NCBI GenBank assembly: GCA_023702235.1
Contig: JAMQCR010000002.1
Location: 1,302,501 to 1,366,500 of the forward strand
DNA length: 64,000 nt
Direction of reading: 5' to 3'
Source of the DNA: Neobacillus pocheonensis
GTDB taxonomy: Bacteria; Bacillota; Bacilli; Bacillales; Cytobacillaceae
In this document: positions 51,848 through 61,914 of the stretch, piece by piece
Layout: each line of letters opens with the position of its first letter
Numbering within the stretch: position 1 is the first letter of the stretch
Notes under the pieces: model-generated
Databases searched by the model: none
Told to the model about the DNA's origin: nothing
Seen by the model: the letters and a program-made list of their open reading frames with translations, nothing else
Position numbers and translations under genes: made by a program

Positions 51848-52191
51848 TTATGATTTTTCCTTGTTTTGCAATTCCTTCAAATAATCATCTAGATTATCGA
51901 ATCTTTCTTGCATCACGCGCAGGAAGGACTGTATCCAAGAATCCAGCACTTGGAAGGGCTCGGGCGGAGCTTGTAGATGCGGCGGTTAGCTTTGGCCTGC
52001 ACTTCCACAATCCCGTTGTCGCTTAGCACTTTTAGATGCTTCGAAGTTTGGGGCTGCCTCAATCCCAGATGGTCGGCGATTTCCCCAACGGTCAGGGGAC
52101 CGTCACGCAAGAGTTCGACGATATTCATACGATTGGGTTCAGACAAAGCGCTCAGCGTCGTCATGTTCACGCCCGGAATCTTCCCTGACAT
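51848..52191 (-). pseudogene. ArsR-family regulator paired with AHSA1, frameshifted
   Basis: Start at 52191 (MSGKIPGVNMTTLSALSEPN) after GAGGTGAGCAAC. HTH with GPLTVGEIADHLGLRQPQTS, KHLKVLSDNGIVEVQAKANR, RRIYKLRP. After RP the frame fails; one base added in the CCGCCCGAG stretch gives EPFQVLDSWIQSFLRVMQER and LKELQNKEKS-stop at 51848. ArsR regulators of this kind commonly sit directly before an AHSA1/SRPBCC gene. Same higher G+C as its partner. Confidence 0.82.
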
Positions 52192-52970
52192 GTTGCTCAC
52201 CTCGTCAAGTGATGGTCTCCGGTTAAAGCACATCTACATCATCACTAGTGCTATCGTCCGGTTGAATTGATTATACCCTAAGAGGAATATTCCTGTAAAG
52301 GAATATTAAAAAACTAAAGTGATACCGGAGCAGTGTCGAATTCACAGAATCCAATCCTTCATAGGTTGAGTGAAAGTATGTTCTATTCATATCATCCCGA
52401 TTGGCACCTTTACTCTTCTTAATGTATCCATTTTTGACCAATTTCTCCAAACTCCCCATTTTAACTCAGTAAGAACGAAAACAGTTGCGAGTACAATGAA
52501 AATCATATTTTACATACCTTATAACCATTAATCTTAGCAGCTATTTCCACTTTTTGTAAAAATGAACCTTAATTAAAGTTCCCTAAAACCCATTGTTTAT
52601 ACGAGATGATATACAATTTTTCCCATGAATTTCTTCTTCCACTATCCAAGACGTTAGTATAAGTACACTTTTTCACAATCTCATCTATACTTTAACATAA
52701 ATATCCAGTTTTCTTTAAAAGGTGTTGTTCATGACAGATAGTTACATTGAAGACATGTAAACAATGTATTCGTCTTTAAAACAATCGTCCTTTGCCTTCA
52801 AGGCAACTAAAACGCCTTAAGGCGTTCTAAAGAAGTAGAAAATGCATAGAATGGCACGGTTTATCCAAGGTTTTTCGATGCCTTAATACGTTAAAATCAT
52901 TGCGCCTTACCCGAAAACAGTCTAAAATTACCTAGGGACTCGAAATAAGTATCGTAAAGGAGCGTTTTTC
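52192..52970. other. gene-free stretch
   Basis: A minus-strand frame at 52271-52459 (GSLEKLVKNGYIKKSKGANR) may be a fragment of a regulator but has no start signal. 52650-52690 holds part of the dispersed repeat (TTTTTCACAATCTCATCTAT). A palindrome AACGCCTTAAGGCGTT lies at 52811-52826, upstream of the MFS gene. Confidence 0.45.
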
Positions 52971-54152
52971 ATGCCACGTGCCTTATGGCTCTTGATTATT
53001 GGGATGGCGGTGAATGTTACTGGCAATTCTTTTTTATGGCCGTTAAATTCAATCTATATTCACGAACATTTAGGGAAATCACTATCGGTTGCTGGGTTTG
53101 TTTTAATGTTAAACTCTGGGGCAAGCGTGATTGGAAATTTATATGGAGGTAGATTATTCGATAAATTAGGTGGTTATAAATCTATACTTCTAGGAATTAT
53201 TATTACGCTTTTTGCCCTTGTTGGCTTATCCATTTGGCATGGGTGGCCGGAATATGTTGCTTTTTTAACTATTATTGGTTTTGGAACAGGAATCGTTTTC
53301 CCATCCATGTATGCTATGGCAGGGTCCGTTTGGAAGGAAGGAGGTCGTAAAGCCTTTAATGCCATGTATGTGGCTCAAAACCTTGGAGTGGCAGTCGGAG
53401 CCGCGCTCGGGGGAATTGTGGCTGATTACTCATTTCAATTAATCTTCCTTGCTAATACATTTATGTATATGCTCTTTTTCCTGATCGCTGTTTTTGGTTA
53501 TAAAGGTATCACTTCAGATTCGACTAAACAAGCTGATATTCAAAATGATAAAGCCCAAGTAAATAGCAGAAAAAATCTTCATGCTTTACTGATTCTTTGT
53601 TCTGGATATTTATTATGCTGGGTTGCATACGTTCAATGGCCAACAACCATCGCTTCCTATACGCAACAAATTCACATATCATTAACTCAATATAGCTTAT
53701 TATGGACGATAAATGGAGCATTAATAGTTCTAGGTCAGCCCTTATTAAATATTATTTTGAAACATCTAGCTGCCTCATTAAAGCTTCAAATGCTAATCGG
53801 TATTGGCATTTTTATTATTTCTTTTTTTGTAGCAGGAAAAGCCAGTGCCTTTTCAGGGTTTCTAGCTGCAATGCTCATATTAACAATTGGTGAAATGTTT
53901 ATTTGGCCTGCTGTGCCCACAGTTGCATACACTTTAGCTCCAAAGGGACGGGAAGGTTTTTATCAGGGGATTGTAAATAGCACTGCTACCGGGGGCAGGA
54001 TGCTTGGCCCTTTACTTGGTGGAGTGCTCGTAGATTTATATAGTATGTCTACGTTGTTTATGGTGTTAATTGCCCTTTTCCTTATCTCGATTGTGACGAC
54101 TTTGATCTATGATCGGTCGATGGTGAAAGGCACCGTTCGTGGACAAATTTAG
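52971..54152 (+). CDS. MFS transporter (393 aa)
   Basis: Twelve helices. RALWLLIIGMAVNVTGNSFL, GNLYGGRLFDKLGGYKSILL (motif A between helices 2 and 3), FGTGIVFPSMYAMAGSVWKE and AQNLGVAVGAALGGIVADYS. Resembles B. subtilis YttB-type efflux pumps. ATG 52971 with AAAGGAGCG upstream; intact. A palindrome AACGCCTTAAGGCGTT 145 bases upstream may be an operator. Substrate unknown. Confidence 0.9.
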   Translation: MPRALWLLIIGMAVNVTGNSFLWPLNSIYIHEHLGKSLSVAGFVLMLNSGASVIGNLYGGRLFDKLGGYKSILLGIIITLFALVGLSIWHGWPEYVAFLTIIGFGTGIVFPSMYAMAGSVWKEGGRKAFNAMYVAQNLGVAVGAALGGIVADYSFQLIFLANTFMYMLFFLIAVFGYKGITSDSTKQADIQNDKAQVNSRKNLHALLILCSGYLLCWVAYVQWPTTIASYTQQIHISLTQYSLLWTINGALIVLGQPLLNIILKHLAASLKLQMLIGIGIFIISFFVAGKASAFSGFLAAMLILTIGEMFIWPAVPTVAYTLAPKGREGFYQGIVNSTATGGRMLGPLLGGVLVDLYSMSTLFMVLIALFLISIVTTLIYDRSMVKGTVRGQI

Positions 54153-54392
54153 TATTTGTCCACTCAGAGAGGACAGAGAGTTTTTAGACTCTTTGTCTTT
54201 CTTATGTTTAACTGGGAGATCATTACTATACCAGAAATTTCCAAATTGCGGGAAAAATAATTGAAAATTTTATCGTAGAGAAAGAGCTACAGGAAGAGTT
54301 TGTTTTTTTGTTTACTGAGTTAAGATATCAAGTATTCAAAGAAACTTTTCATTCAATTTTTCTTCTTAGAATACTTTAAATACTCCTGATTT
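54153..54392. other. intergenic stretch
   Basis: A terminator-like AGAGAGTTTTTAGACTCT hairpin follows the MFS gene (about 54175-54195). No gene is seen. Confidence 0.4.
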
Positions 54393-54581
54393 TTATAGTA
54401 CAGATAACCGCACTTTGCCGGTAGGACCCCAACAAAGGGCGATGAGTTTATTTGCTTGATACTTACTAGATCGCTGCACAAAACCAGCTTGTTTGGCGGT
54501 TTCTTGTAGGACTATTGGAGATAGAAATCGTTGTAATTCTTGTGCGAAAAGTGTCAGTTCACTGGAGATGATAGAATTCAT
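54393..54581 (-). mobile_element. IS4-family transposase N-terminal fragment
   Basis: MNSIISSELTLFAQELQRFL, SPIVLQETAKQAGFVQRSSK and YQANKLIALC match the N-terminus of IS4/IS231-type transposases; then the sequence diverges (WGPTGKVRLSVL). An AAGGATGG signal precedes the start. No DDE core or matching end is found, so it is a fragment of about 50 codons. Confidence 0.72.
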
Positions 54582-54893
54582 AAAAACACCATCCTTTCGT
54601 AAACTTCTTACGATAAGCATAGCGTTTTTCATTTTTGGGGGTATTGTTTTAACTTAGCTTGATGGACATGTAGCGGTACCCCAAAAAGTTCTCGCTAAGA
54701 GCAGTTTATCAGCGAATTTTCATAGTTTATCAGCGAATCTAAAAGTTATTGTCAGTTCGTCCTTAAATTAAAAAAGCAACAATCTTTTTGAAAAGAGCCT
54801 AAAATAATTAGACACCAACAACGAGTAAGGTTTACTTTTTTAAAACCAGCCTTGTTATCAAACAAAGCTAGCTTCACATTTTTTTAAAATTGA
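54582..54893. other. intergenic stretch
   Basis: Contains two direct copies of GTTTATCAGCGAAT (about 54705 and 54728), possibly the end of the IS4 relic. Nothing else is seen. Confidence 0.4.
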
Positions 54894-56514
54894 TTATAAG
54901 CTTTTAACTTTCTTCCCTATCATCATTTTTATCAGATCTTCTACAAGAGCCGGCACTTCTTCAAATGCACTTTTCATATGAAGACGTTCGGTTCGTTTAT
55001 GGGCATCTTTACCGAATGGACCAATATTTAAGACAGGTGCTTGGAGTTCTTTCATTGCATCGAATGGGATGCTATAGCTATCGCCCCAAACAGGAGTGTT
55101 TTCTTTAAAAACCGTCCACCCTTCCCCATCGTCATGATAATTCACATAGCTTAAGTCGCTAATTCCGTTGAAATAGTGAATTTGCTGCACTGGCAAAGCG
55201 AACTTTTCTAGCCCTTGCTTTTTTACATATTCCACGCATTGAGTAACGAGTTCATCATATGAAGAATTCACCGCTGGATAGTATGGCGGTGCAAATAGTA
55301 AGACCATCGCCGGTGCAAGTTCCTGACACTGAATCATCAGAGTATCAGCAATTCCGAAGGATTTTTCACGGTCATCCCACTTCAGGATTTGCATGAATGG
55401 CGGTTTTGATTTCTTCAACAAAATCTGGCCCGAATTTATGGATGGCATGCTTTTGTAATTCTTCATAACGCAATACATGCACTTTCCCAACTGGTTCCAC
55501 GGACTGCGCTTTGCAGATTCCCGTGTATGCTCGATTACAGTCTTGAGCTGCGTCGACGGCTACTTGTTCAAAGATATCCATAATTTCTTCCGCATTTCGT
55601 TTCATTAAAAACACATTATACAAGGCTGCTGAACGGTACGGGGTTTGAGCAGAGTACTCCATTCTTAAATCTTTTTGCTGCAGTGTGACCGGAAGCGGGG
55701 TTTTTTCGCCCATCACAGTTTCTTGTAGGCTCAAATTCCACTCCATTCGCTGCATCAAAAACGAAGCGATATAAGGTGCAGTGATTCCACTGAGCGGTTC
55801 ACCGACATGTGTCTCTTTCCCGTAAAAAAGTGCTGATGGCATAATTTTACCGATGGAACCTGAGTATACATAATAATTTCGGTCACCCGGCTCCTGTGCA
55901 AATACAGGCTCACCGTTTAAGAATAGTTTATAAGTGAGATTGTGCTCTTCCTTCATTTCTAACAGCCTTGTAACAGCAGCGCGCATACCCGAGGAATTTA
56001 CCTCTTCATCGGGAATAGTCAACAGAATGAGATTAATCGGCATTGTTCGATCGTTGCCTTTTCGATTAACCCCATATGCATGACAAGGCCCATTTTCATA
56101 TCCATCGTGCCGCGGCGAATAAATATTCTCCAGACAGAAGATCCTTTTGTGCATCCTCTGGCAGCTCCTCCAACCTGTCATGAAGCAATTTTGTTAACTC
56201 CTCAGGCTGGTAAGCATATTCCTCAAGATCGCCATACTCTTTCGTATTAACCGTGTCAAAATGACTGATTAAGACAACGGTTTCCTTTGCATAAGGATGC
56301 TTGTATAAAGCCGTTAAAAACCTCCGCCCAAATCAGCATCGTGAAGACATAGATGATTGGAATGCTCCTGAAAATACGCCAAGTTTTGCAGCTTTGCTTG
56401 AAGTTTTAGAGGAAATTTACGCTCTCCCTCTGTTAGTGTTAAGCTTTTCCAACTGACCACTTCACATAATAATTTTCGTAATGCTTCTGGCTTTCCCCAC
56501 CTAAGCTGTTCCAT
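54894..56514 (-). pseudogene. RocB-like M20 family peptidase, three frameshifts (about 540 aa)
   Basis: Fragments in successive frames form one M20 protein of RocB type: LRKLLCEVVSWKSLTLTEGE (start 56514), VVLISHFDTVNTKEYGDLEE (metal His/Asp), LFARGTMDMKMG (frame-split Asp), LLTIPDEEVNSSGMRAAVTR (Glu pair), YVYSGSIGKIMPSALFYGKE, and FNGISDLSYVNYHDDGEGWT to HMKSAFEEVPALVEDLIKMM. Breaks lie near 56320, 56165 and 55395. RocB belongs to arginine utilisation. Here the gene ends an operon with guanidino hydrolases and a permease, so it probably cleaved a downstream amide. Confidence 0.85.
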
Positions 56515-56582
56515 TTACTTTAAGACCCCTTCAATTTACAAAATAATAAATAGTGTGTCCGCGTGAAGCGAACAAAATGAAC

Positions 56583-58022
56583 CTACTGTCCACGAGCGGT
56601 GCCTGACACCGAGAATGGCCTCCAGATACTCGAGGCCGGACTTATTTTGGCATTTCTCTTATTTTTAAAGTAATAGAAAACATAGCAAATAATTAAAAAT
56701 CCTATTCCAACTAGTAAGCCGACTAATTGGGTAGGGTCAAAGGCTAAAAATATTAATATCGACACACAAAAAACGATACAGATGAGTGGAATGAAAGGAT
56801 AAAACGGAACCTTATATTGCAAATCCTCTAATTTCCCCCCTGCTTGCAGGTATTTACGTCGAAACATCAACTGTGAAAGAGCGATCCCAATCCATGAAAT
56901 GGTTACAGAAATACCTGCGATAGACATCAATAATACAAACACAGTATCTGCGGCTTTCACACTTGTCAGCAATGACAAAAGAGAAAAAATCATGGTAAAC
57001 ACTAGAGCAGTAAATGGAACTTTTCGTTTTGATAGTTTTCCAAATAGTTTCGGTGCCATTCCTTCATGTGCCATCGCCCATAGCAAACGGGTTGACGCAT
57101 AAATACATGAATTTCCTACTGATAAAACCGCTGTCAAGATGACAAAATTCATAATATCCGGTGCAAATGGAATACCTGCCATATCCATTAGAGTAACGAA
57201 TGGACTCTCTAATAATCCCAATTCCTTAATTGGAAAAATGGCCGATAAGATAATAATTGAAGCGAGATAAAAGACGATAATTCTAAAAAGCACATTGCGA
57301 ATGGCACGAGGTATATTCTTTTGAGGCTCCTCACTTTCCCCGGCCGCAATTCCGATCAATTCAGATCCTTGATAGGAAAAGATGACATTCATCATTGTAA
57401 CAAAGAGAACAGTAATTCCTGCTGGGAATAAGCCGGTTGGGGCTAGGTTTTTAAAATGCGGTGCTGGTCTGTCTGATAATGGAATAATTCCAAAAATAGC
57501 CCCCAAACCAATAATAATAAAGAAAATGACAGCTACTACTTTAATGCCTGCAAACCAATATTCGGCCTCCGCAAATCCCCTTGTCGTAAGAGCATTAAGG
57601 ATAAACAACAGTGCGATAAACACAGCACACCAAATCCAAACTGAAATATCCGGAAACCACCGTTTCATTAAGATTCCTGCCGCGGTAAATTCAACCCCAG
57701 CAGTTGTGGCTGAGCCGATGAAATACATCCACCCTAACGAAAACCCAGCTGACGGGCTAATAAATTTACTTGCATATGTTTGAAACGATCCAGTTACAGG
57801 CATGTAGACAGCAAGCTCTCCTAGGCACACCATAACAAGGTACAGAATGATTCCACCAAATAAATACCCTAGTAATGCGCCGCCCGCTCCTGCCTGATGA
57901 ATCGTGTAACCAGCGTTTAAGAACAAACCCGTTCCGATAACCCCCCCTAAAGAAAGCATAAACAAATGCCTGCGTTTCATGGAACGATTTAACTGATTTT
58001 GTTGAACGTCATGTTCGACCAT
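56583..58022 (-). CDS. amino acid permease, RocE/AAP type (479 aa)
   Basis: Start at 58022 (MVEHDVQQNQLNRSMKRRHL) directly after GGGAAGGT; the frame extends five codons upstream. APC superfamily with twelve helices: FMLSLGGVIGTGLFLNAGYT (helix 1, substrate loop GGVIGTGLF), GALLGYLFGGIILYLVMVCL, IFSYQGSELIGIAAGESEEP and NIPRAIRNVLFRIIVFYLAS. Closest in pattern to arginine/lysine and RocE permeases. Within the methylarginine-type operon it is the likely importer. Confidence 0.92.
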   Translation of the reverse strand: MVEHDVQQNQLNRSMKRRHLFMLSLGGVIGTGLFLNAGYTIHQAGAGGALLGYLFGGIILYLVMVCLGELAVYMPVTGSFQTYASKFISPSAGFSLGWMYFIGSATTAGVEFTAAGILMKRWFPDISVWIWCAVFIALLFILNALTTRGFAEAEYWFAGIKVVAVIFFIIIGLGAIFGIIPLSDRPAPHFKNLAPTGLFPAGITVLFVTMMNVIFSYQGSELIGIAAGESEEPQKNIPRAIRNVLFRIIVFYLASIIILSAIFPIKELGLLESPFVTLMDMAGIPFAPDIMNFVILTAVLSVGNSCIYASTRLLWAMAHEGMAPKLFGKLSKRKVPFTALVFTMIFSLLSLLTSVKAADTVFVLLMSIAGISVTISWIGIALSQLMFRRKYLQAGGKLEDLQYKVPFYPFIPLICIVFCVSILIFLAFDPTQLVGLLVGIGFLIICYVFYYFKNKRNAKISPASSIWRPFSVSGTARGQ

Positions 58023-58065
58023 ACCTTCCCCACCCACCCTTAAATTTTAACAGCACCAACTATTT

Positions 58066-58827
58066 CTAAAAACGAAGTGACAAGCAGCTTAATCCACCAT
58101 CTAATTTACGGAATTCAGTCATATCAAGCTCAATCGTTTGATAGCCAGCCTCTTTAATTTTATGTTTCGTAATTGGATACCCTGCTGGAATGATGACATA
58201 GTCATTCACCTGAATACAATTTGCTGCGTATTCCTCTTCCGGTGGGACGATAATTTTTGTATAGGAGTTGAAATCAGGATGGTCAATAAATTCACCAGCA
58301 GCCACAATGGTTTGATTTCCCAAATATGCGATTCCTGTTTTTAAATGAAAGAACTTTTCCAGCTGAACGATTGTTGCTTTGTAGTTTTCTAATTCCAAAA
58401 TTTGTTTTAATTGCTCAGCCCCTTCTAGATTTGTCCTAGCAGAAATGCCAATATAAAAATGATCTTCAATCTGAAGAATATCTCCCCCGTCAAGTGTTCC
58501 CGGAGCCTTAATGTAATAAATATTTTCATAGAAGGACTTGATTGCCGGCTCCATTTCACGGATTTCTCCATTCCGTGTGTGGGCACCTGGATTTGAGATC
58601 ACAGCAAAATTAGGTGTAAGGACTGCGGTATCTTCAACAAAAGTAGAGTCCGGAAAATCTACACAACTCGGGAGGATCGTTACTTCTGTTCCACAGGTTT
58701 TCAATGCTTCAATATAGGCTTCGTGCTGTTCTAGTGCTTTTTCCAAAATAGGACTTCCCAGATCAGATGTAGTTAAGCCATTGATGTAGCTTTCTCCAGG
58801 TTGTTTGACAATTGTGTTTTTAAACAT
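58066..58827 (-). CDS. ddaH: dimethylarginine dimethylaminohydrolase-like enzyme (253 aa)
   Basis: Start at 58827 (MFKNTIVKQPGESYINGLTT) with AAGGAGGAATAAAT upstream; the open frame reaches 58875. Guanidine-modifying (amidinotransferase) fold: LPSCVDFPDSTFVEDTAVLT (Glu/Asp substrate contacts), NPGAHTRNGEIREMEPAIKS (the Arg loop), GTLDGGDILQIEDHFYIGIS, and RKLDGGLSCLSLRF with the nucleophile Cys. Length and motifs fit DDAH, which splits methylated arginine into citrulline and methylamines. Intact. Confidence 0.9.
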   Translation of the reverse strand: MFKNTIVKQPGESYINGLTTSDLGSPILEKALEQHEAYIEALKTCGTEVTILPSCVDFPDSTFVEDTAVLTPNFAVISNPGAHTRNGEIREMEPAIKSFYENIYYIKAPGTLDGGDILQIEDHFYIGISARTNLEGAEQLKQILELENYKATIVQLEKFFHLKTGIAYLGNQTIVAAGEFIDHPDFNSYTKIIVPPEEEYAANCIQVNDYVIIPAGYPITKHKIKEAGYQTIELDMTEFRKLDGGLSCLSLRF

Positions 58828-58844
58828 ATTTATTCCTCCTTGTA

Positions 58845-59710
58845 TTATGAGCGGATAACTGGACATGTGAGACATGTCGGTCCGCCTGTTCCTAAATAAG
58901 AGATTTCATTTCCTTCATATTCATAAACCGTTGCTCCTGCTTCAATTAACTTTTGCTTCGTGTAAGGGCTTCCAGAAGCAATCACACAAATACGAGGTGC
59001 CAACGCAAGAACGTTACAGCCTAGACGAAGATATTCATCATCCGGAACCTCAATTAGTTCAAAGCCGCGTTCGATCAGTAATTGTCTTAAAATGATTGGC
59101 ATTAAACGTGAATAAACGACAGCCAGATTGTCATCTACAATACTAATAAATGACATGAGATGGAGACATTCCTCTTCCCCTTGATCATGTGGGAGCTGGA
59201 CAACAATCAACTCTTCCACTAAATCTTTGGTCATTTCTTTAATTTGCCGAATGGCTTCATCGTTTGTACGATAGCCGTGGCCAACAAGGAGTGTCCGGTC
59301 ATCCAGCCAAACGAGGTCTCCCCCGTCTGATACAGCATCTCCACTTAATTCACCTAATATAGGAATCTCTTTTTCTTGTAAAAATTTTTTATAGGACTCT
59401 GCCTCAGACTGACGTAATTTTTTTCCTGATTTTAAAATAATGGCCCTTTTTTCGTGAACTTAACAGGATCATGGGCATAGAGAGAATCTAAACCGACACT
59501 TTCTGAAGAGGGTAAAAATTCAATGTTGTCCACGTGTTGTTTAATAATAGAAAGAAACTGCTCATACTCGTGCTGTGCCTTAACAAAATCAGGTTCGCTG
59601 AGATAGTTGAACTTTTTCCATTCCTTGCTAAGGTGCTCTTGGTTAATAAAGGCGTCCTTTGGATGTTTTACAATTACGGTGTTGAGCTTTTTATACATAG
59701 ATGATAACAT
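58845..59710 (-). pseudogene. second amidinotransferase/DDAH-family enzyme, frameshifted (about 288 aa)
   Basis: ATG 59710 (MLSSMYKKLNTVIVKHPKDA) has AAGAAAGGATTGGTTAT upstream. The first frame ends FTKKGPLF at 59432. The next gives SGKKLRQSEAESYKKFLQEK, LSGDAVSDGGDLVWLDDRTL (DGGD motif), GHGYRTNDEAI and VLALAPRICVIASGSPYTKQ, ending GTGGPTCLTCPVIRS with the active-site Cys. One G missing from the GGG run (complement of 59444-59446) explains the break. It retains FVKAQ..HEYEQF but belongs to a different subfamily from the neighbour at 58066. Confidence 0.85.
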
Positions 59711-59727
59711 ATAACCAATCCTTTCTT

Positions 59728-59762
59728 TTCCGTATATCGGAATAAAATTCCTCTGTAAGGAA
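59728..59762. promoter_or_regulatory. paired operator TTCC-N7-GGAA (two copies, 20 bases apart)
   Basis: TTCCGTATATCGGAA (59728-59742, perfect palindrome) and TTCCTCTGTAAGGAA (59748-59762) share TTCC-N7-GGAA. Their centres are exactly 20 bases apart, about two helical turns. They lie 18-52 bases before the start of the hydrolase operon on the minus strand and about 120 bases before the IclR gene. Two dimers of the IclR regulator could bind side by side. Confidence 0.75.
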
Positions 59763-59884
59763 ACTTATAATGTAATATTATATTAGCAAAGATTGCATGT
59801 CAATATATTTTGAATTTACAGATAATAATAAAATCAACATTTTATCAGTTAAAATAAAGAATAGATTTGATAGGAGCTGAATAT

Positions 59885-60619
59885 ATGCAGACGATTGATC
59901 GAGCCATGCAAGTGATCAAAGTTCTTGCTGGAAATGAAACAAAAAAGTGGCTTTCCATTACCGATTTATCTAAGGAGTGTGATTTACCAGTAAGCACGAT
60001 GCACCGCCTTTTACAATCCATGAAAAAACATGGACTTATTCAACAGGACCCGGATTTAAAACTTTACTCAATGGGAAACACCTGGTTAGAATATGGCTTG
60101 CAGCTATATGATACCTTTGATTTCGTTGGTTTGATTCGTCCTGAAATGGAAAAATTAATGCACGAAGTAGAGGAAAGTGTGTATTTTAATAAGCCAGTAG
60201 GATTAGAATCGCTCATTGTGGAAAGAATTGATTGCCAGCATAATCCGATCCGTATTTATGACCAATTAGGGATACGGATCCCGTTGCATATTGGGGCTGC
60301 AAATAAAGTCATGGTAGCACACATGGCACACAGTGAAGCTTTAAAAATCGTGAATGAATTAGTTCCTGTTGAGGAAAAAGAGGCTTTTGTTCATTTGTTG
60401 AACCAGATAAAAAATGCCGGCTATGGTGAGAGTCATGGTGAACGAACAAAAGGAACATCATCCGTTGCTGCTCCGATCTTTAATCAACTAAATGAACTAA
60501 TCGGCGCAATTAGTATTGGCTATGTCAATTTCAATATAACGGAAGAAAGACAAAACCATTTAATAGAAAAAGTAATCGAATATGGAATGCGTATTTCTAG
60601 AAAATTAGGAAGCAAATGA
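59885..60619 (+). CDS. IclR-family transcriptional regulator (244 aa)
   Basis: Start at 59885 (MQTIDRAMQVIKVLAGNETK) after AGGAGCTGAATAT. N-terminal IclR HTH with LSITDLSKECDLPVSTMHRL (recognition helix) and the wing; a C-terminal effector domain from about residue 85 (YVNFNITEERQNHLIEKVIE, HIGAANKVMVAHM, GYGESHGERTKGTSSVAAPI), the GAF-like domain of the family. Divergent from the methylarginine-type operon and the likely binder of the TTCC-N7-GGAA pair. Confidence 0.93.
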   Translation: MQTIDRAMQVIKVLAGNETKKWLSITDLSKECDLPVSTMHRLLQSMKKHGLIQQDPDLKLYSMGNTWLEYGLQLYDTFDFVGLIRPEMEKLMHEVEESVYFNKPVGLESLIVERIDCQHNPIRIYDQLGIRIPLHIGAANKVMVAHMAHSEALKIVNELVPVEEKEAFVHLLNQIKNAGYGESHGERTKGTSSVAAPIFNQLNELIGAISIGYVNFNITEERQNHLIEKVIEYGMRISRKLGSK

Positions 60620-60631
60620 TAGAAATAGAGT

Positions 60632-60659
60632 AGGCGCATGAATGAATTCATGCGCCTAG
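60632..60659 (+). terminator. hairpin after the IclR gene
   Basis: TAGGCGCATGAAT-GA-ATTCATGCGCCTA, a perfect 13-bp stem. T-rich sequence (TTTTATTTT) follows at about 60677-60688, so termination is likely though not canonical. Confidence 0.65.
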
Positions 60660-60785
60660 GAATATGTAAGAGGAGTCTTTTATTTTAAATAGCCTTCAGC
60701 CTCTCTTTTGTCGGGTAGGAGGGCAACCTTTCATCCACCGTCTCCGGGTAGAAAGGTCGCCCAATTGGCGACTCAAACCCCCACA

Positions 60786-60818
60786 GAACCTGGCGTGCGG
60801 ATTTCCCGCACCGGGCTC
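60786..60818 (-). ncRNA. group II intron domain V (intron 2)
   Basis: A 33-base hairpin GAGCCCGGTGCGGG / CCGCACGCCAGGTTC with an AAAT loop region; the AGC triad is present near the 5' side. The catalytic heart of the intron RNA. Confidence 0.8.
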
Positions 60819-60831
60819 TTCAGAAATTGCT

Positions 60832-61837
60832 TCAAAGTTTTGCGTACATCTTTAATTCCGAAAATGGAATTGAAAGTTTAGGACGCTCTAGAGGAAAAAT
60901 AGACTTAATCTTATTGAACTTTTCCCAAGTTATATAGTTCTTTTGACTTCTACTACTTAACATTCTTCTCCAATAACGTTCCGTAATTTTATAAATTTTA
61001 GTTATTGACCAAAGGTTACCAGCCATGCCATAGTAGTTGTAATGCCTCTAAGAATTTGATTTATCTTCTCAACTTGGTCTTTTATAGGCCAATGTCTGAT
61101 AGTACGAAGTACTTCTTGGATTTTATTTACACTTCGCTTAAATCTGGTCTTTTCGGTTTTCCTACCTACCATAAAATTACCCTTACGGTTTTTTGTACAA
61201 TAATGTGTAAAACCTAGGAAGTATATCGTTTCTAATTTCCTCCCTTTCTCAAGGGCATGTTTACTGGCGAACCTACCAAACTCTTCTAACCTCGTCTTAT
61301 TAGGCTCAAGTTCTAATGAGAATTTCCTTAATCTTTTCATAAGGACTTTCCCAAACCTTATTGCATCTGAACGATATTGAAAACACACTACAAAATCATC
61401 GATATATCTAATTAGATATGACTCACCTTTGAGTCTTGGTTTTATTGCTTTCTCAAACCACAAATCCAATACATAGTGAAGGTAAATGTTGCTTAACAGT
61501 ACACTAATTGAACCACCTTGCGGTGTTCCAGTTTCACTCACATAAACATCTTTACCTTCCATTACACCTGCTTTTAACCATCTTTTAATCAGACTAATAA
61601 TTCTAGGATCACCAATCCTATGTTGCACAAATTTAATTATCCAATTATGGTCTAAGGTTCCAAAGAAGTTCTTCAGGTCGGCTTCGAGCACCCAACTTAT
61701 TTTCTTCCCTGAAATAGTCTCATTAAGTGTAGCTAAGGCATTGTGTGCTCCCTTATTTGGCCTACCACCGAATGAACAATTTAAAAAGTCCTGCTCATAA
61801 ATTGATGAAATTACCGTTGCCGTACTTCTTTGTAAAG
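60832..61837 (-). pseudogene. group II maturase, C-terminal part, truncated by IS and frameshifted
   Basis: Continues the maturase after the IS: DFLNCSFGGRPNKGAHNALA, VLEADLKNFFGTLDHNW, GTPQGGSISVLLSNIYLHYV and IRYIDDFVVCF (RT catalytic YIDD), then FLGFTHYCTKNRKGNFMVGR. At RGITTTMAW the frame changes and the tail HYNYYGMAGNLWSITKIYKI to LKMYAKL is in the next frame (ends 60832). The N-terminal half lies beyond the IS at 63053-63368. Confidence 0.85.
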
Positions 61838-61914
61838 TGGATAGGCTACACTTAGTTGGACAGAAAAATTAAGGTCAAGTAGACTACTTATAACACTATC
61901 GAGGAGAATCTACT

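Noticed and set aside
57382..57783. 133-codon plus-strand frame opposite the permease
   Set aside because: Antisense shadow of the permease gene with no start signal.
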